Shown here: piece by piece, positions 11,498 to 18,762 of the stretch | How the letters are laid out: each line of letters starts with the position of its first letter | Position numbering within the stretch: the stretch's first letter is position 1 | NCBI GenBank assembly: GCA_017993835.1 | Contig: JAGOLX010000061.1 | Coordinates: 1-33,435 of the forward strand | DNA: 33,435 nucleotides | Source: Phycisphaerae bacterium | Lineage (GTDB): Bacteria > Planctomycetota > Phycisphaerae > Sedimentisphaerales > Anaerobacaceae | Direction of reading: 5' to 3' | The notes under the pieces: model-generated | What the model was told of the DNA's origin: nothing | Database searches by the model: none | Seen by the model: only the letters and a program-made list of their open reading frames with translations | Made by a program: the position numbers and the translations under genes

Positions 11498-12339
11498 AAC
11501 CTCTTTTTCCGGTAGTGGGCGCGGAGGAAAATGCTCACGAGGTTCATCAGGAACACCAGGGCCACCAGCACGAGCGCCGTCGCGAAGCTGATCGATAGCG
11601 GGATGTTGGGCACCTGGGTCGAGATCACGTACAGATGATAGGGCAGCGCCATCACCTGGTCGAAGACCGAGTGGGGCAGCCTGGGCAGGTAGAAGGCCGC
11701 GACGGTGAAGAGGATCGGAGCGGTCTCGCCCGCCGCCCGACTCAGGCTCAGGACCGTCCCGGTGAGGATGCCCGGGATCGCATAGGGCAGGACGCAGTAT
11801 CGCACGGTCTGCCACTTCGTGGCGCCCAGCGACAGGCTGATCTCGCGATAGGTGTTGGGCACCGATTCCAGGGCCTCCTTCGACGCCGTGATGATGACCG
11901 GCAGGCTCATGATCGCCAACGTCAACGAGCCGGCCAGGATCGAGGTCCCCAGGTGCAGTATCATGACGAACATTGTGAAGCCGAACAGGCCGTAGACGAT
12001 CGATGGGATGCCCGAAAGGTTCACCACCGACAGTTTGATCATCCGCGTGAACAGGTTGTCGTGGGCGTACTCGACCAGGTAGACCGCCGAGAGCACCCCG
12101 AGCGGCAACGAGAAGAGCATCGTGCCGAGGACGAGCAGAATGGTGCCGACGATGGCGGGGAAGATCCCGCCGGCCTTCATCCCCTGGCGCGGAGCGGCGG
12201 TCAGGAACTCCCACGTAATGGTCCCGGCCCCGTTGACGACGATGTAGACGATCACCAGCAGGATCGGCACGACGATGGCCAGGGTCAGCAGGCCCAGGAT
12301 GGAGAACGCAACACGCTGGCGGATCATGGCGGTGTTCAT
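11491..12339 (-). CDS. pstA: Phosphate ABC transporter permease PstA
   Basis: This 282-residue inner-membrane permease pairs with PstC to form the phosphate channel. It starts MNTAMIRQRVAFSILGLLTLAIVVPILLVIVYIVV, a first membrane segment. Several more hydrophobic segments follow, as does the ABC-permease coupling (EAA) motif TYREISLSLGATKWQTVRYCVLPYAIPGI, which contacts the ATPase Q-loop region. SRAAGETAPILF is the conserved PstA segment that follows. Length is normal. The ATG at 12339 overlaps the pstC stop as ATGA, which indicates coupled translation; a longer in-frame reading to 12648 is only pstC sequence in another frame. Its partner ATPases are the two PstB proteins downstream. Confidence 0.95.
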   Translation of the reverse strand: MNTAMIRQRVAFSILGLLTLAIVVPILLVIVYIVVNGAGTITWEFLTAAPRQGMKAGGIFPAIVGTILLVLGTMLFSLPLGVLSAVYLVEYAHDNLFTRMIKLSVVNLSGIPSIVYGLFGFTMFVMILHLGTSILAGSLTLAIMSLPVIITASKEALESVPNTYREISLSLGATKWQTVRYCVLPYAIPGILTGTVLSLSRAAGETAPILFTVAAFYLPRLPHSVFDQVMALPYHLYVISTQVPNIPLSISFATALVLVALVFLMNLVSIFLRAHYRKKRLW

Positions 12340-13328
12340 TTCCGGGCCCTTCTCAAGAACAGGTCCGCGATGAAGTTGATCGTGAACGTGATGGCGAACA
12401 GGACGAGCCCGACCGCGAACAAGGCGAAGTAGTGCTCCGACCCGCCGACGGTTTCGCCCATCTCGCCCGCGATGGTGGCGGTCAGGGTCCGCAGGGGCTG
12501 GAGGATCGACTTGGGCATGACCGGCGCGTTGCCTGTGACCATGAGCACGACCATGGTCTCGCCGACGACCCTGCCGATTCCCAGCATGGTCGCGGCGACG
12601 ATGCCCGACGAGGCGGAGGGCAGGATCACCCGCCAGAGGGTCTGCCATCGGGTCGCACCCAGGCCATAGGCGGCCTCGCGATAGGATTTTGGCACGCCCA
12701 CCAAGGCGTCTTCAGAGATGCTGATAATGGTCGGCAGCGCCATGAAGGCGAGCAGGAGGCTGCCCGTCAGGCCGCACATCCCGGTAGAAAGGCCGAACCT
12801 GCTCCGCAGGAACGGACCGAGCCAGATGATCCCCAGGAAGCCCAGCACCACGCTCGGAATCGCCGCCAGGATCTCGACGAGCGATTTGAGCACGTGCTTG
12901 AGCGGCTTCGGGGCCACCTCCGCGATGAACATCGCTGCGCCCACCCCCAGCGGGACGCAGATCACAATCGCCCAGAAGGTAACGAAGAGCGATCCGATGA
13001 GCAGAGGCAGCACGCCGAACTTGGCGGGGTCCGAGATCGGCAGCCATTCGCTCCCGAACAGGACCTCCTTCACGGAATACTGACGAAACAGCGACAGCGA
13101 GTCCCGCAGGAGGAATAGGAAGATCAGGAAGACGAAGGCGACGACCACCAGGCCGCTGAGCTTGATGCACCACTCGATGAGGTGCTCGCCGATCCGGTGC
13201 CGGTCGGTACCGCCGGAATCTCGAAATCCGAATCCCGAAATCCGAAACAAATTCAAAACGCGAAATCCAAATGACGAAAACGCTGTCGCCCACCGGATGG
13301 TCCGTTTTGAATTCTGGGGTTTGGTCAT
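12336..13328 (-). CDS. pstC: Phosphate ABC transporter permease PstC with repeat-derived N-terminus
   Basis: This 330-residue inner-membrane permease partners PstA. The family part begins near RHRIGEHLIEWCIKLSG and a first membrane segment (LVVVAFVFLIFLFLL). It continues through the periplasmic loop SLFRQYSVKEVLFGSEWLP, further membrane segments, the EAA motif SYREAAYGLGATRWQTLWRVILP and GRVVGETMVVLMVTG. The first 38 or so residues (MTKPQNSKRTIRWATAF and on) are not PstC-like: they translate the palindromic repeat at 13213-13370. No ATG, GTG or TTG lies between that repeat and the first membrane segment, so the start codon must come from the repeat. ATG 13328 overlaps the pstS stop as ATGA and has no Shine-Dalgarno sequence, suggesting coupled translation; TTG codons inside the repeat are alternatives. 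Confidence 0.92.
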   Translation of the reverse strand: MTKPQNSKRTIRWATAFSSFGFRVLNLFRISGFGFRDSGGTDRHRIGEHLIEWCIKLSGLVVVAFVFLIFLFLLRDSLSLFRQYSVKEVLFGSEWLPISDPAKFGVLPLLIGSLFVTFWAIVICVPLGVGAAMFIAEVAPKPLKHVLKSLVEILAAIPSVVLGFLGIIWLGPFLRSRFGLSTGMCGLTGSLLLAFMALPTIISISEDALVGVPKSYREAAYGLGATRWQTLWRVILPSASSGIVAATMLGIGRVVGETMVVLMVTGNAPVMPKSILQPLRTLTATIAGEMGETVGGSEHYFALFAVGLVLFAITFTINFIADLFLRRARK

Positions 13329-13370
13329 TTGGACTTGTTTCGGATTTCGAGTTTCGAGTTTTGGATTTCC
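13213..13370. repeat. Palindromic repeat spanning the pstS end and pstC start
   Basis: A perfect 15-bp inverted repeat, CGAAATCCGAAACAA at 13236-13250 and its complement at 13335-13349, sits in a longer imperfect palindrome rich in GAAATCCGAA words. The same 15-mer recurs at 30040-30054. The element encodes the last 14 or so residues of PstS and the first 38 or so of PstC, and it carries the ATGA that joins the two reading frames. Elements of this kind between genes are, as I recall, common in planctomycete and related genomes. Confidence 0.75.
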
Positions 13371-14317
13371 CCGCCTCGGGGCTGTACCGGCACAAATCCC
13401 GTCGCCATGAATCTCGTCTGGCCCATTGGGCCCAGGGCGAAATCGACGAACAGCTTCGTGACGCCTGCCGGCTCGCCGTCCGTGTACAGGTACAGCGGCC
13501 GGGAGAGCGGATACGTCTTGTTCACTACGTTCTGGACCGTGGGCGGGAAGAACTCGTCGCTCGAAATCGAACCAAGAGATTTCGTCGAAGAATCTAGGCC
13601 CGATCTGCCTTTTTCCAATCCGGGCGACGAGACACGGGACACGAGCACCGCCTTCGTCCGGTCGGAGAGATACCCCATGCCCAGATAGCCGATGGCGCCT
13701 TCGTTGTTGGCCACCTCCTCGACAATGGCCTGCGAGGAGGTGAGCAGGAGCGTCTCTTTCGAGAACTCCTCGGCGCTGCCCTTCTTGTTGAGCTGGACGA
13801 CCGCCTCTTTGAAGTACATGTGCGTTCCCGAGCTGACCTCGCGGGAGAGCGTCACGATAGGCAGGTCCTTGCCGCCGAGCTGGCTCCAGTTCGCGACCTT
13901 GCCTGTGAAGATGTCATGCAGGTCCTCGATGGTCAGGCGGTCGATCGGATTGTGGTGGTTCACGATGACCGCGACGCCGTCGTAGGCGACGACGATCTCC
14001 TTCGGATGAACGCCTCGCTTCTCGGCCATCTCGATCTCCTTGCCCTTCATCTCGCGTGACGCGGTGGCGATCTCGGTGGTCTTGTTGATGAGCGACGCGA
14101 TGCCGACGCCGGAGCCGCCCCCGGTGACGGCGACGAACACGTGCGGATACTCTTTCATGAACTCCTCCGCGGTCTCCTGCATCGCGTTGACGATCGTGTC
14201 GGACCCCTTTGTTTGGAGGAATCCCTGGGGCTCGTTCGGATCGACGGCCTCCCCGCAGCCGGTCAGAACGGTCGCACAAAGCACCGAGAGCACGATAGTC
14301 GTCGTTCTCAACCCCAT
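13325..14317 (-). CDS. pstS: Phosphate-binding lipoprotein PstS with in-frame repeat insertion
   Basis: This 330-residue lipoprotein captures phosphate outside the membrane for PstCAB. From ATG 14317 it begins MGLRTTTIVLSVLCATVLTGCGE, with lipobox LTGC. Ligand-binding signatures are TKGSDTIVNAMQ, VTGGGSGVGIASLI, AYDGVAVIVNHHNP and SREVSSGTHMYF, and LSRPLYLYT lies toward the end. Between VLVSRV and TVQNVV about 25 residues (PGLEKGRSGL and on) are foreign to the family; they translate the repeat at 13553-13631. The natural end is near ATGFVPV, and the last 14 residues come from a second repeat. The upstream ATG 14377 would give a long unusual leader, although GGTGGAG precedes it. This is the first gene of the operon, about 110 bases after the predicted promoter. 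Related PstS paralogues have the same core. Confidence 0.93.
   Translation of the reverse strand: MGLRTTTIVLSVLCATVLTGCGEAVDPNEPQGFLQTKGSDTIVNAMQETAEEFMKEYPHVFVAVTGGGSGVGIASLINKTTEIATASREMKGKEIEMAEKRGVHPKEIVVAYDGVAVIVNHHNPIDRLTIEDLHDIFTGKVANWSQLGGKDLPIVTLSREVSSGTHMYFKEAVVQLNKKGSAEEFSKETLLLTSSQAIVEEVANNEGAIGYLGMGYLSDRTKAVLVSRVSSPGLEKGRSGLDSSTKSLGSISSDEFFPPTVQNVVNKTYPLSRPLYLYTDGEPAGVTKLFVDFALGPMGQTRFMATGFVPVQPRGGEIQNSKLEIRNKSK
13553..13631. repeat. In-frame palindromic repeat inside pstS
   Basis: CTCGTCGC (13553-13560) and GCGACGAG (13624-13631) are perfect inverted ends. Inside, CGAAATC and GATTTCG pair near 13562-13583. Bases 13562-13621 match 18569-18628 in the Tat-protein gene at 54 of 60 positions by my count, in the same orientation and the same reading frame. 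The insertion keeps pstS open and adds about 25 residues. Confidence 0.8.
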
Positions 14318-14427
14318 ACGCCGCCGATTGTACTGATCCGTCGTAGCCAGTGCAAACCCATCCGAGAAAACGCCCATTCTCCACCCGTCCGAAGACGTCG
14401 CCGCACCGCAACTGTTCCGAGCAGATA

Positions 14428-14433
14428 TTTCTA
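14428..14433 (-). promoter_or_regulatory. Candidate -10 element of the pst operon
   Basis: TAGAAA on the minus strand lies 9 bases downstream of the last CTAACA repeat. Activator-dependent Pho promoters place the -10 element about 10 bases after the Pho box and often lack a -35 element, as here. The predicted leader before pstS is about 105 bases. Confidence 0.5.
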
Positions 14434-14442
14434 CCGTGCAAT

Positions 14443-14481
14443 TGTTAGCGTTGTGTTAGCGATGTGTTAGAACTCGATTAG
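14443..14481 (-). promoter_or_regulatory. Pho-box-like operator of four direct repeats upstream of pstS
   Basis: On the minus strand four hexamers start exactly 11 bases apart: CTAATC (14481-14476), CTAACA (14470-14465), CTAACA (14459-14454) and CTAACA (14448-14443), each followed by 5 other bases. PhoP/PhoB-type response regulators bind direct repeats at this spacing; the Bacillus PhoP consensus is TT(A/C/T)A(C/T)A. The position before pstS fits phosphate-starvation control of the operon. Confidence 0.75.
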
Positions 14482-14533
14482 CCAGTCGCTAATGGCGGTG
14501 TTTGAGAATGTCCCGGCCGCTCGGACGCCCGGT

Positions 14534-16576
14534 TCAAGGTTCGAACGGCAGTAGACGCTGCACATGGATGAAGTTCCAGATCACCTCGCCTTGGGTGAAC
14601 GGATACAGGCCATGATTCGGCATCGGCATTGGATTGGCGATGGGCTCTCCCCCGCGAATTGTCTCAAAGCCGTCGAAGTCACTGTGGATGCCGGTCTCGA
14701 TCATCACCTGCAAGGTGATCGACGGGCTCATTGCCAAGAACATGAAGCTGTGGATCAAAGCCGAGTAGAATTCACTCGGAATGATCGTCACAGTATAGGG
14801 TGCTCGCCAGCACTTCTGATCCCCATCCAAGAACGTGCTCCAATGCTGGTGCTCGATCGTGACGGGTTTGGCGTCTGGGGCCGGGACCGGCTGATTCACC
14901 TGGAACGTGTAGCCGTCATACGTGCCGTCGAAGTAGAACCAGTTGATGTTGTCCTGTTCGGAAGGGTCGTCCTGGACAACGCGAATATCGTGGAAGTGGG
15001 GGCATCCCGCGTACATGGGCACCGGGTCTCGCTCGACATAGCGCACCCAAGGAAATGATAAACGGGTCCGGACCTCGCCCATGAGGATGTGCGTCTCGGC
15101 GTGCGTGGCCATGCGCACATCATGGCTTTCCATCCATAGTCTGCTGCCGGAATGCAGAACGTACTCATTGCCCGTCAGGGGGAGGTACCCACTGATGGGA
15201 TAGATATAGTGAATCGTGCCACGCCATACATCGCAACTGGCCAGAAGATATTGGATTTTCTTGATCAATCCCTGCTCCAAGGCCGGATCCCCGTTGAGCA
15301 GGATAACCTGCTCAGCGGCATGCATCATCTCTCGCACCCTGCCACAGTCTCCTTCGCTGAGTAGTCGGGCGGCGATTTCGTTGACGATTTCGACGGTGAG
15401 GTTCAGGAGAGAGTCATACAGGTCGTTGTGCCCGAGCCGACCTGCCAGTCCGGCTACGAAGAGCAGGTGCATTTTGCTTGTCTCGTTGCGATTGAGGGCT
15501 GCCTCTTCCCGTGCGATTTGAGCCATCTGTTCCAGAATGCTGCGAACTGCCGGATCTGCGCTTGGGTCGGACGGCTTGCCGGTAGCTGCATCGTCTTCGA
15601 GCTTACGGAGCCGATCCTCCAATGCCTTGTACAGCGATTTGTATGGCCCGTCGGGCGTCTCACCACCCGACACCCCCAGAACCTGAGACCGCGGTCCCGC
15701 AGTGTGCGACGCGAAAGAATCAGACACCGATCTATAGGGCGGATCACCAGGGATGAACAGACCGTACAACGGCCAGAGCCTTGGCAGCGTACACGTGATC
15801 TCACTGTTTCCAGCCACCTTGCAGGCGCCCTCGATGACCATCCACTGTCCGGAATTCCGATCGAACCACGCCAGCTTCGGCAATTCCGGCGTCTCCATAC
15901 CCTGAACACCGACCGTGAATGTACGATCTTCGGCCGATGGGACGGCCTGCCCGCTGGCATCGAATGCCTGCAGCCCAAAGGCGCGGACCAGGTATAGGTC
16001 CTCTGTCGGTCGCAGCGGCGCGGACAGTGGCCCGACGTCCAACACGTTGACATCGGCCAGACCCACATAGGCCGGCGTCTCGGACAGATCTTCGGCCGCA
16101 ACGATCACGGTCAGAACGATGCCCTCATTGGCGTCGGCTACGAGTTCCACCGACTCGCCGGGCTCGACCTTTCCCAAGGCTTGAAAGGGCGTCATCCAAG
16201 CCAGGAACAGGGCAACCTCTTGGTAGCTCATGTCGAGCCTGGCGTAACCCGTCGTGTAGCCCCAGGCATCGAGTTGAATCCAGCCGGCGGGGCTCGGCAC
16301 GGCGCTGCCGCTGTACACACCATTCAGATCGGTCAGATCGTCCTCGCCCACCAGCACGCAACTCAGCGGCTGACCCTCGCTATTCAAAACAAGGCCCATC
16401 ACTTCCGGTAGAGCAAGATCATCTTCCCCTGCAAACCCGACCGTCGGGGTATCCCTAAGCCACTGTTGAGCTACACGGAGGAGATCCACGTTAGCCGGAG
16501 GATTCGCTCCGACGGTTGTTCCGCAGATCGCCAGCACGCCCCACATCGCTATGCGCATACTCTGTGCCCGGCTCAT
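14534..16576 (-). CDS. Secreted protein of unknown function with carboxypeptidase-regulatory-like domain
   Basis: I do not recognise this 680-residue protein. From ATG 16576 it starts MSRAQSMRIAMWGVLAICG, a signal peptide ending near TTVGA. Residues about 45-125 (VMGLVLNSEGQPLSCVLV, DAWGYTTGYARL) look like a carboxypeptidase-regulatory or Ig-like beta-sandwich with a self-contained hydrophobic pattern. A second beta-rich part follows (TFTVGVQGMETPELPKLAWFD). About residues 290-450 are helical and charged. The C-terminal third has several His and Trp residues (ESHDVRMATHAETHILMG, GCPHFHDIRV, TIEHQHWSTF), which might bind metal. AAAGG lies 10 bases before the start. The frame extends to 16765, but upstream residues do not form a signal peptide. 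It sits alone between the Tat-protein gene and the pst operon. A surface or periplasmic role is inferred from the signal peptide only. Confidence 0.75.
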   Translation of the reverse strand: MSRAQSMRIAMWGVLAICGTTVGANPPANVDLLRVAQQWLRDTPTVGFAGEDDLALPEVMGLVLNSEGQPLSCVLVGEDDLTDLNGVYSGSAVPSPAGWIQLDAWGYTTGYARLDMSYQEVALFLAWMTPFQALGKVEPGESVELVADANEGIVLTVIVAAEDLSETPAYVGLADVNVLDVGPLSAPLRPTEDLYLVRAFGLQAFDASGQAVPSAEDRTFTVGVQGMETPELPKLAWFDRNSGQWMVIEGACKVAGNSEITCTLPRLWPLYGLFIPGDPPYRSVSDSFASHTAGPRSQVLGVSGGETPDGPYKSLYKALEDRLRKLEDDAATGKPSDPSADPAVRSILEQMAQIAREEAALNRNETSKMHLLFVAGLAGRLGHNDLYDSLLNLTVEIVNEIAARLLSEGDCGRVREMMHAAEQVILLNGDPALEQGLIKKIQYLLASCDVWRGTIHYIYPISGYLPLTGNEYVLHSGSRLWMESHDVRMATHAETHILMGEVRTRLSFPWVRYVERDPVPMYAGCPHFHDIRVVQDDPSEQDNINWFYFDGTYDGYTFQVNQPVPAPDAKPVTIEHQHWSTFLDGDQKCWRAPYTVTIIPSEFYSALIHSFMFLAMSPSITLQVMIETGIHSDFDGFETIRGGEPIANPMPMPNHGLYPFTQGEVIWNFIHVQRLLPFEP

Positions 16577-16816
16577 AACCGTCTGCCTTTCTCTGATCTG
16601 TTCCGGTTGCAGAAACCGATGCCCTCGTCCATACCTGCCCCCTCGTTCGCCTCCGCAGGGTATACCATTGACGATCGCGCAAGATCTTCCAGTCGACTGG
16701 TATGGCTCGAAACTCGTCAAGGACACGAGAAGATATCCAATTCCAGGATACCCGGAACGCCGCAAAGATGCAATAGATTCGCCGGCTGCCGCCTCCCCCG
16801 AAGGCGACCGCGCCTG

Positions 16817-18640
16817 TCACAATTCTTCCCAGCGGATTCCGAGCTTTCTCGCCGCGTAGGCGAGGGGTTTGAGGTGGTCGCCGTAGGCCATCATCCAGTG
16901 CGAGTCGCGGACCTCGCTGATGAGCTTGCGCCAGTCGCCTTGGATCTCGACGTCCTGCTGGGACCGGCAGATCTCGTAGGCGGGATTACCGTGGACGATG
17001 CCGGTGAAGCCGAGCCAACGGCCGGTGCTGTACTCGGGATCGATGAACGTCACCTGTTGGCCGACGGGGATCTCGACCTTGGGGGCGGCGCCGTATTCCG
17101 ATTCGTAGTGCGTCATGATCCGGGTCGGCTCGTAGCGACTGCCGTCGAACCGACGCGGTGAGCTGCAATGGGCACACGTCACGATCCCGTTGTGCGGGAA
17201 GGTCGAGTTGTGCATGAAGACGGGCAGGCCCGAGACATAGTGCAGCAGGATACCGGCGGGAATGATGACGAAATCGGATTCGCAGAAGGCGATCAGACCC
17301 TCGTCGCCGAGCAGGCCGAGCGTCAGGCACGGCGTTGTCTGCGAGATCGGCATGATCGTGCTCATGCAGTTGCGGATCGTGAAGGCCGACGCGTCGTGTT
17401 CGCGCAGGAGGTCCTTGAAGACGCCGTAGAGCATGAAGGCGTTGACGAAGAACTGGTTCGTGGTGGCCAGGGTCGTACCGGGCAAGGCAAGGTAGGCTTC
17501 GGCCCACCGCTTGGCGGCGGCCATTCGCTCGCGGTCGGCCAGAGCGGCCTGAATGCGAGGAGTCACCGCTTCGTAGGACACGTCGATGATCTCGAAGCGG
17601 TACTTCTCGCGGGCCACGTCCGGCGCCTCAGGCGAGTACTTGCCCCAGGGACCGCCCAGCGCGACGATGCGAGTGCCCACGAAGTTCTTCAGGCCGTACA
17701 AGCCCCGCAGCCGCCAGAGCAGTTCGTTCACGTCGTCGACCACCACGTCCTCGACGTGGACGGGGCCGTGATCGAGGCAGGCCGGATCGGAGCGAGAAGG
17801 TGAGAAGTTGAGAAGGTCGGAAGGTCGGACAGTCTTGCTTTCTTCCACGCTTACCTTCTCACCTTCCAACCTTCTTACCTTCTGCTCTTCCCGGCCCGAT
17901 TCGGCTTTTTCCGATCCTCGTCCAGGCTCGGGCCGGCCGGTTTGGAGGTAGCGGGTGCTCAGGGCCTCGAACCAGTAGTAGGCCGGGCCGGAGCTGCGCC
18001 GAGTGAAGATGATCGTGTCGCGATCCTTCTTCGGAGCGAAGCAGGCCTTGAGCAGTTCGCCCGAGCCTGATGCGGCGTAGACGATGACCGCGTCGTACTC
18101 GTTCTCGTGGACCTTCGCAGCCTCCGCAGGCGACTTGACCACCACGACAGGCAGAGCCTTCACCGGGAAGGGCGCCCGCGCGCACAGGGTCGCCAGTTCG
18201 TTGGAGATATTCTTGGCCTCGGTCCTCGCGGCCTCGTCGCTCTGGACACTGCCCCAGGATTTCCATGAAGTGGCGCGTTGGGGCTCCGCGACACGGTACA
18301 TCAGGATGGGCTGGACTACGAGGGTCCGGCCTGTGCAGAGCATGGGCCGCTTCGGGTCCCAGCCTTCCGGATCGATGGCTGCGGAGGAGGATGCGTTCAG
18401 GCCAAATACGCCGGCGGCGAGACCCGCGCCGGTCAGGCCGAGGAATTCTCTTCGGCCGACTGGAAAAAGGCAGGTCGGGCCTACTTTGAGAGGGAAGAAC
18501 CTCCTCTTCGATTTTTCCCTCTCAAACCCTGGTTGCGTGCCGAGAGTCTCGTCGTGTCCATTCTTCACCGAAATCGAACCAGGAGATTTCGGTGAGGAAT
18601 ATAGGCCCGACCTGCCTTTTTCCAATCCGTCGTTGGGCAT
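16817..18640 (-). CDS. Tat-signal protein with sugar-isomerase-like (L-fucose/arabinose isomerase type) fold, carrying two in-frame repeats
   Basis: This 607-residue protein has a Tat motif GRREFLGLTGAGLAAGVFG, but at residue 62 or so rather than near the start. The preceding 58 residues translate a palindromic element (18461-18628). The following region (PVVVVKSPAEAAKVHENEYDAVIVYAASGSGE) and the C-terminal half (NCMSTIMPISQTTPCLTLGLLGDEGLIAFCESD, then GLPVFMHNSTFPHNG) resemble the L-fucose/L-arabinose isomerase fold. Substrate and activity are unknown. Residues about 240-285 (GRGSEKAESGREEQK and on) are a second repeat-derived, charged insertion. ATG 18640 has AGGAG 7 bases upstream and a good promoter at 18670-18698, so translation through the element is likely. 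No start codon lies between the element and the twin arginines. Orientation matches the next gene, 240 bases away. Confidence 0.75.
   Translation of the reverse strand: MPNDGLEKGRSGLYSSPKSPGSISVKNGHDETLGTQPGFEREKSKRRFFPLKVGPTCLFPVGRREFLGLTGAGLAAGVFGLNASSSAAIDPEGWDPKRPMLCTGRTLVVQPILMYRVAEPQRATSWKSWGSVQSDEAARTEAKNISNELATLCARAPFPVKALPVVVVKSPAEAAKVHENEYDAVIVYAASGSGELLKACFAPKKDRDTIIFTRRSSGPAYYWFEALSTRYLQTGRPEPGRGSEKAESGREEQKVRRLEGEKVSVEESKTVRPSDLLNFSPSRSDPACLDHGPVHVEDVVVDDVNELLWRLRGLYGLKNFVGTRIVALGGPWGKYSPEAPDVAREKYRFEIIDVSYEAVTPRIQAALADRERMAAAKRWAEAYLALPGTTLATTNQFFVNAFMLYGVFKDLLREHDASAFTIRNCMSTIMPISQTTPCLTLGLLGDEGLIAFCESDFVIIPAGILLHYVSGLPVFMHNSTFPHNGIVTCAHCSSPRRFDGSRYEPTRIMTHYESEYGAAPKVEIPVGQQVTFIDPEYSTGRWLGFTGIVHGNPAYEICRSQQDVEIQGDWRKLISEVRDSHWMMAYGDHLKPLAYAARKLGIRWEEL
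17793..17920. repeat. In-frame repeat in the middle of the Tat-protein gene
   Basis: GAAGGTGAGAAG-type words near 17799-17825 are inverted as CTTACCTTCTCACCTTCC-type words near 17850-17880. The right end, 17893-17917, matches the 25-base end of the pstS-type repeat (13597-13621, 18604-18628) at about 20 of 25 positions, including GGCCCGA and CTTTTTCC. The element is read as a charged Glu/Lys/Arg-rich insertion. Confidence 0.6.
18461..18628. repeat. Palindromic element with 23-bp perfect inverted ends inside the Tat-protein N-terminus
   Basis: Bases 18461-18483 and 18602-18624 are perfect inverted repeats of 23 bp (each holding GGAAAAAGGCAGGTCGGG or its complement). Two further inner palindromes are present: TTTGAGAGGGAA against TTCCCTCTCAAA, and ACCGAAATC against GATTTCGGT. 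The right-hand 60 bases are the copy shared with pstS. The structure is that of a non-autonomous, MITE-like element; no transposase lies in the window. Confidence 0.8.
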
Positions 18641-18669
18641 AGTCTTCTCCTGCAAGAACAGACAGGAGG

Positions 18670-18698
18670 ATTATACCCTCGTCGCGGGCGGAACACAA
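18670..18698 (-). promoter_or_regulatory. Sigma-70-type promoter of the Tat-protein gene
   Basis: The minus strand has TTGTGT (18698-18693), a 17-base spacer and a perfect TATAAT (18675-18670). Transcription would start near 18663, 23 bases before ATG 18640 and just ahead of its AGGAG ribosome-binding site. Confidence 0.65.
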
Positions 18699-18762
18699 AC
18701 CCCGCAGAGCAGGTCTCGTGAAGCGTCAGCCAGATTGCTACCGGCCCTCGGCAAACGACCCC

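Noticed and set aside
11498-12214. Long upstream extension of the second pstB frame
   Set aside because: It is pstA read in another frame; the ABC ATPase homology begins at 11497.
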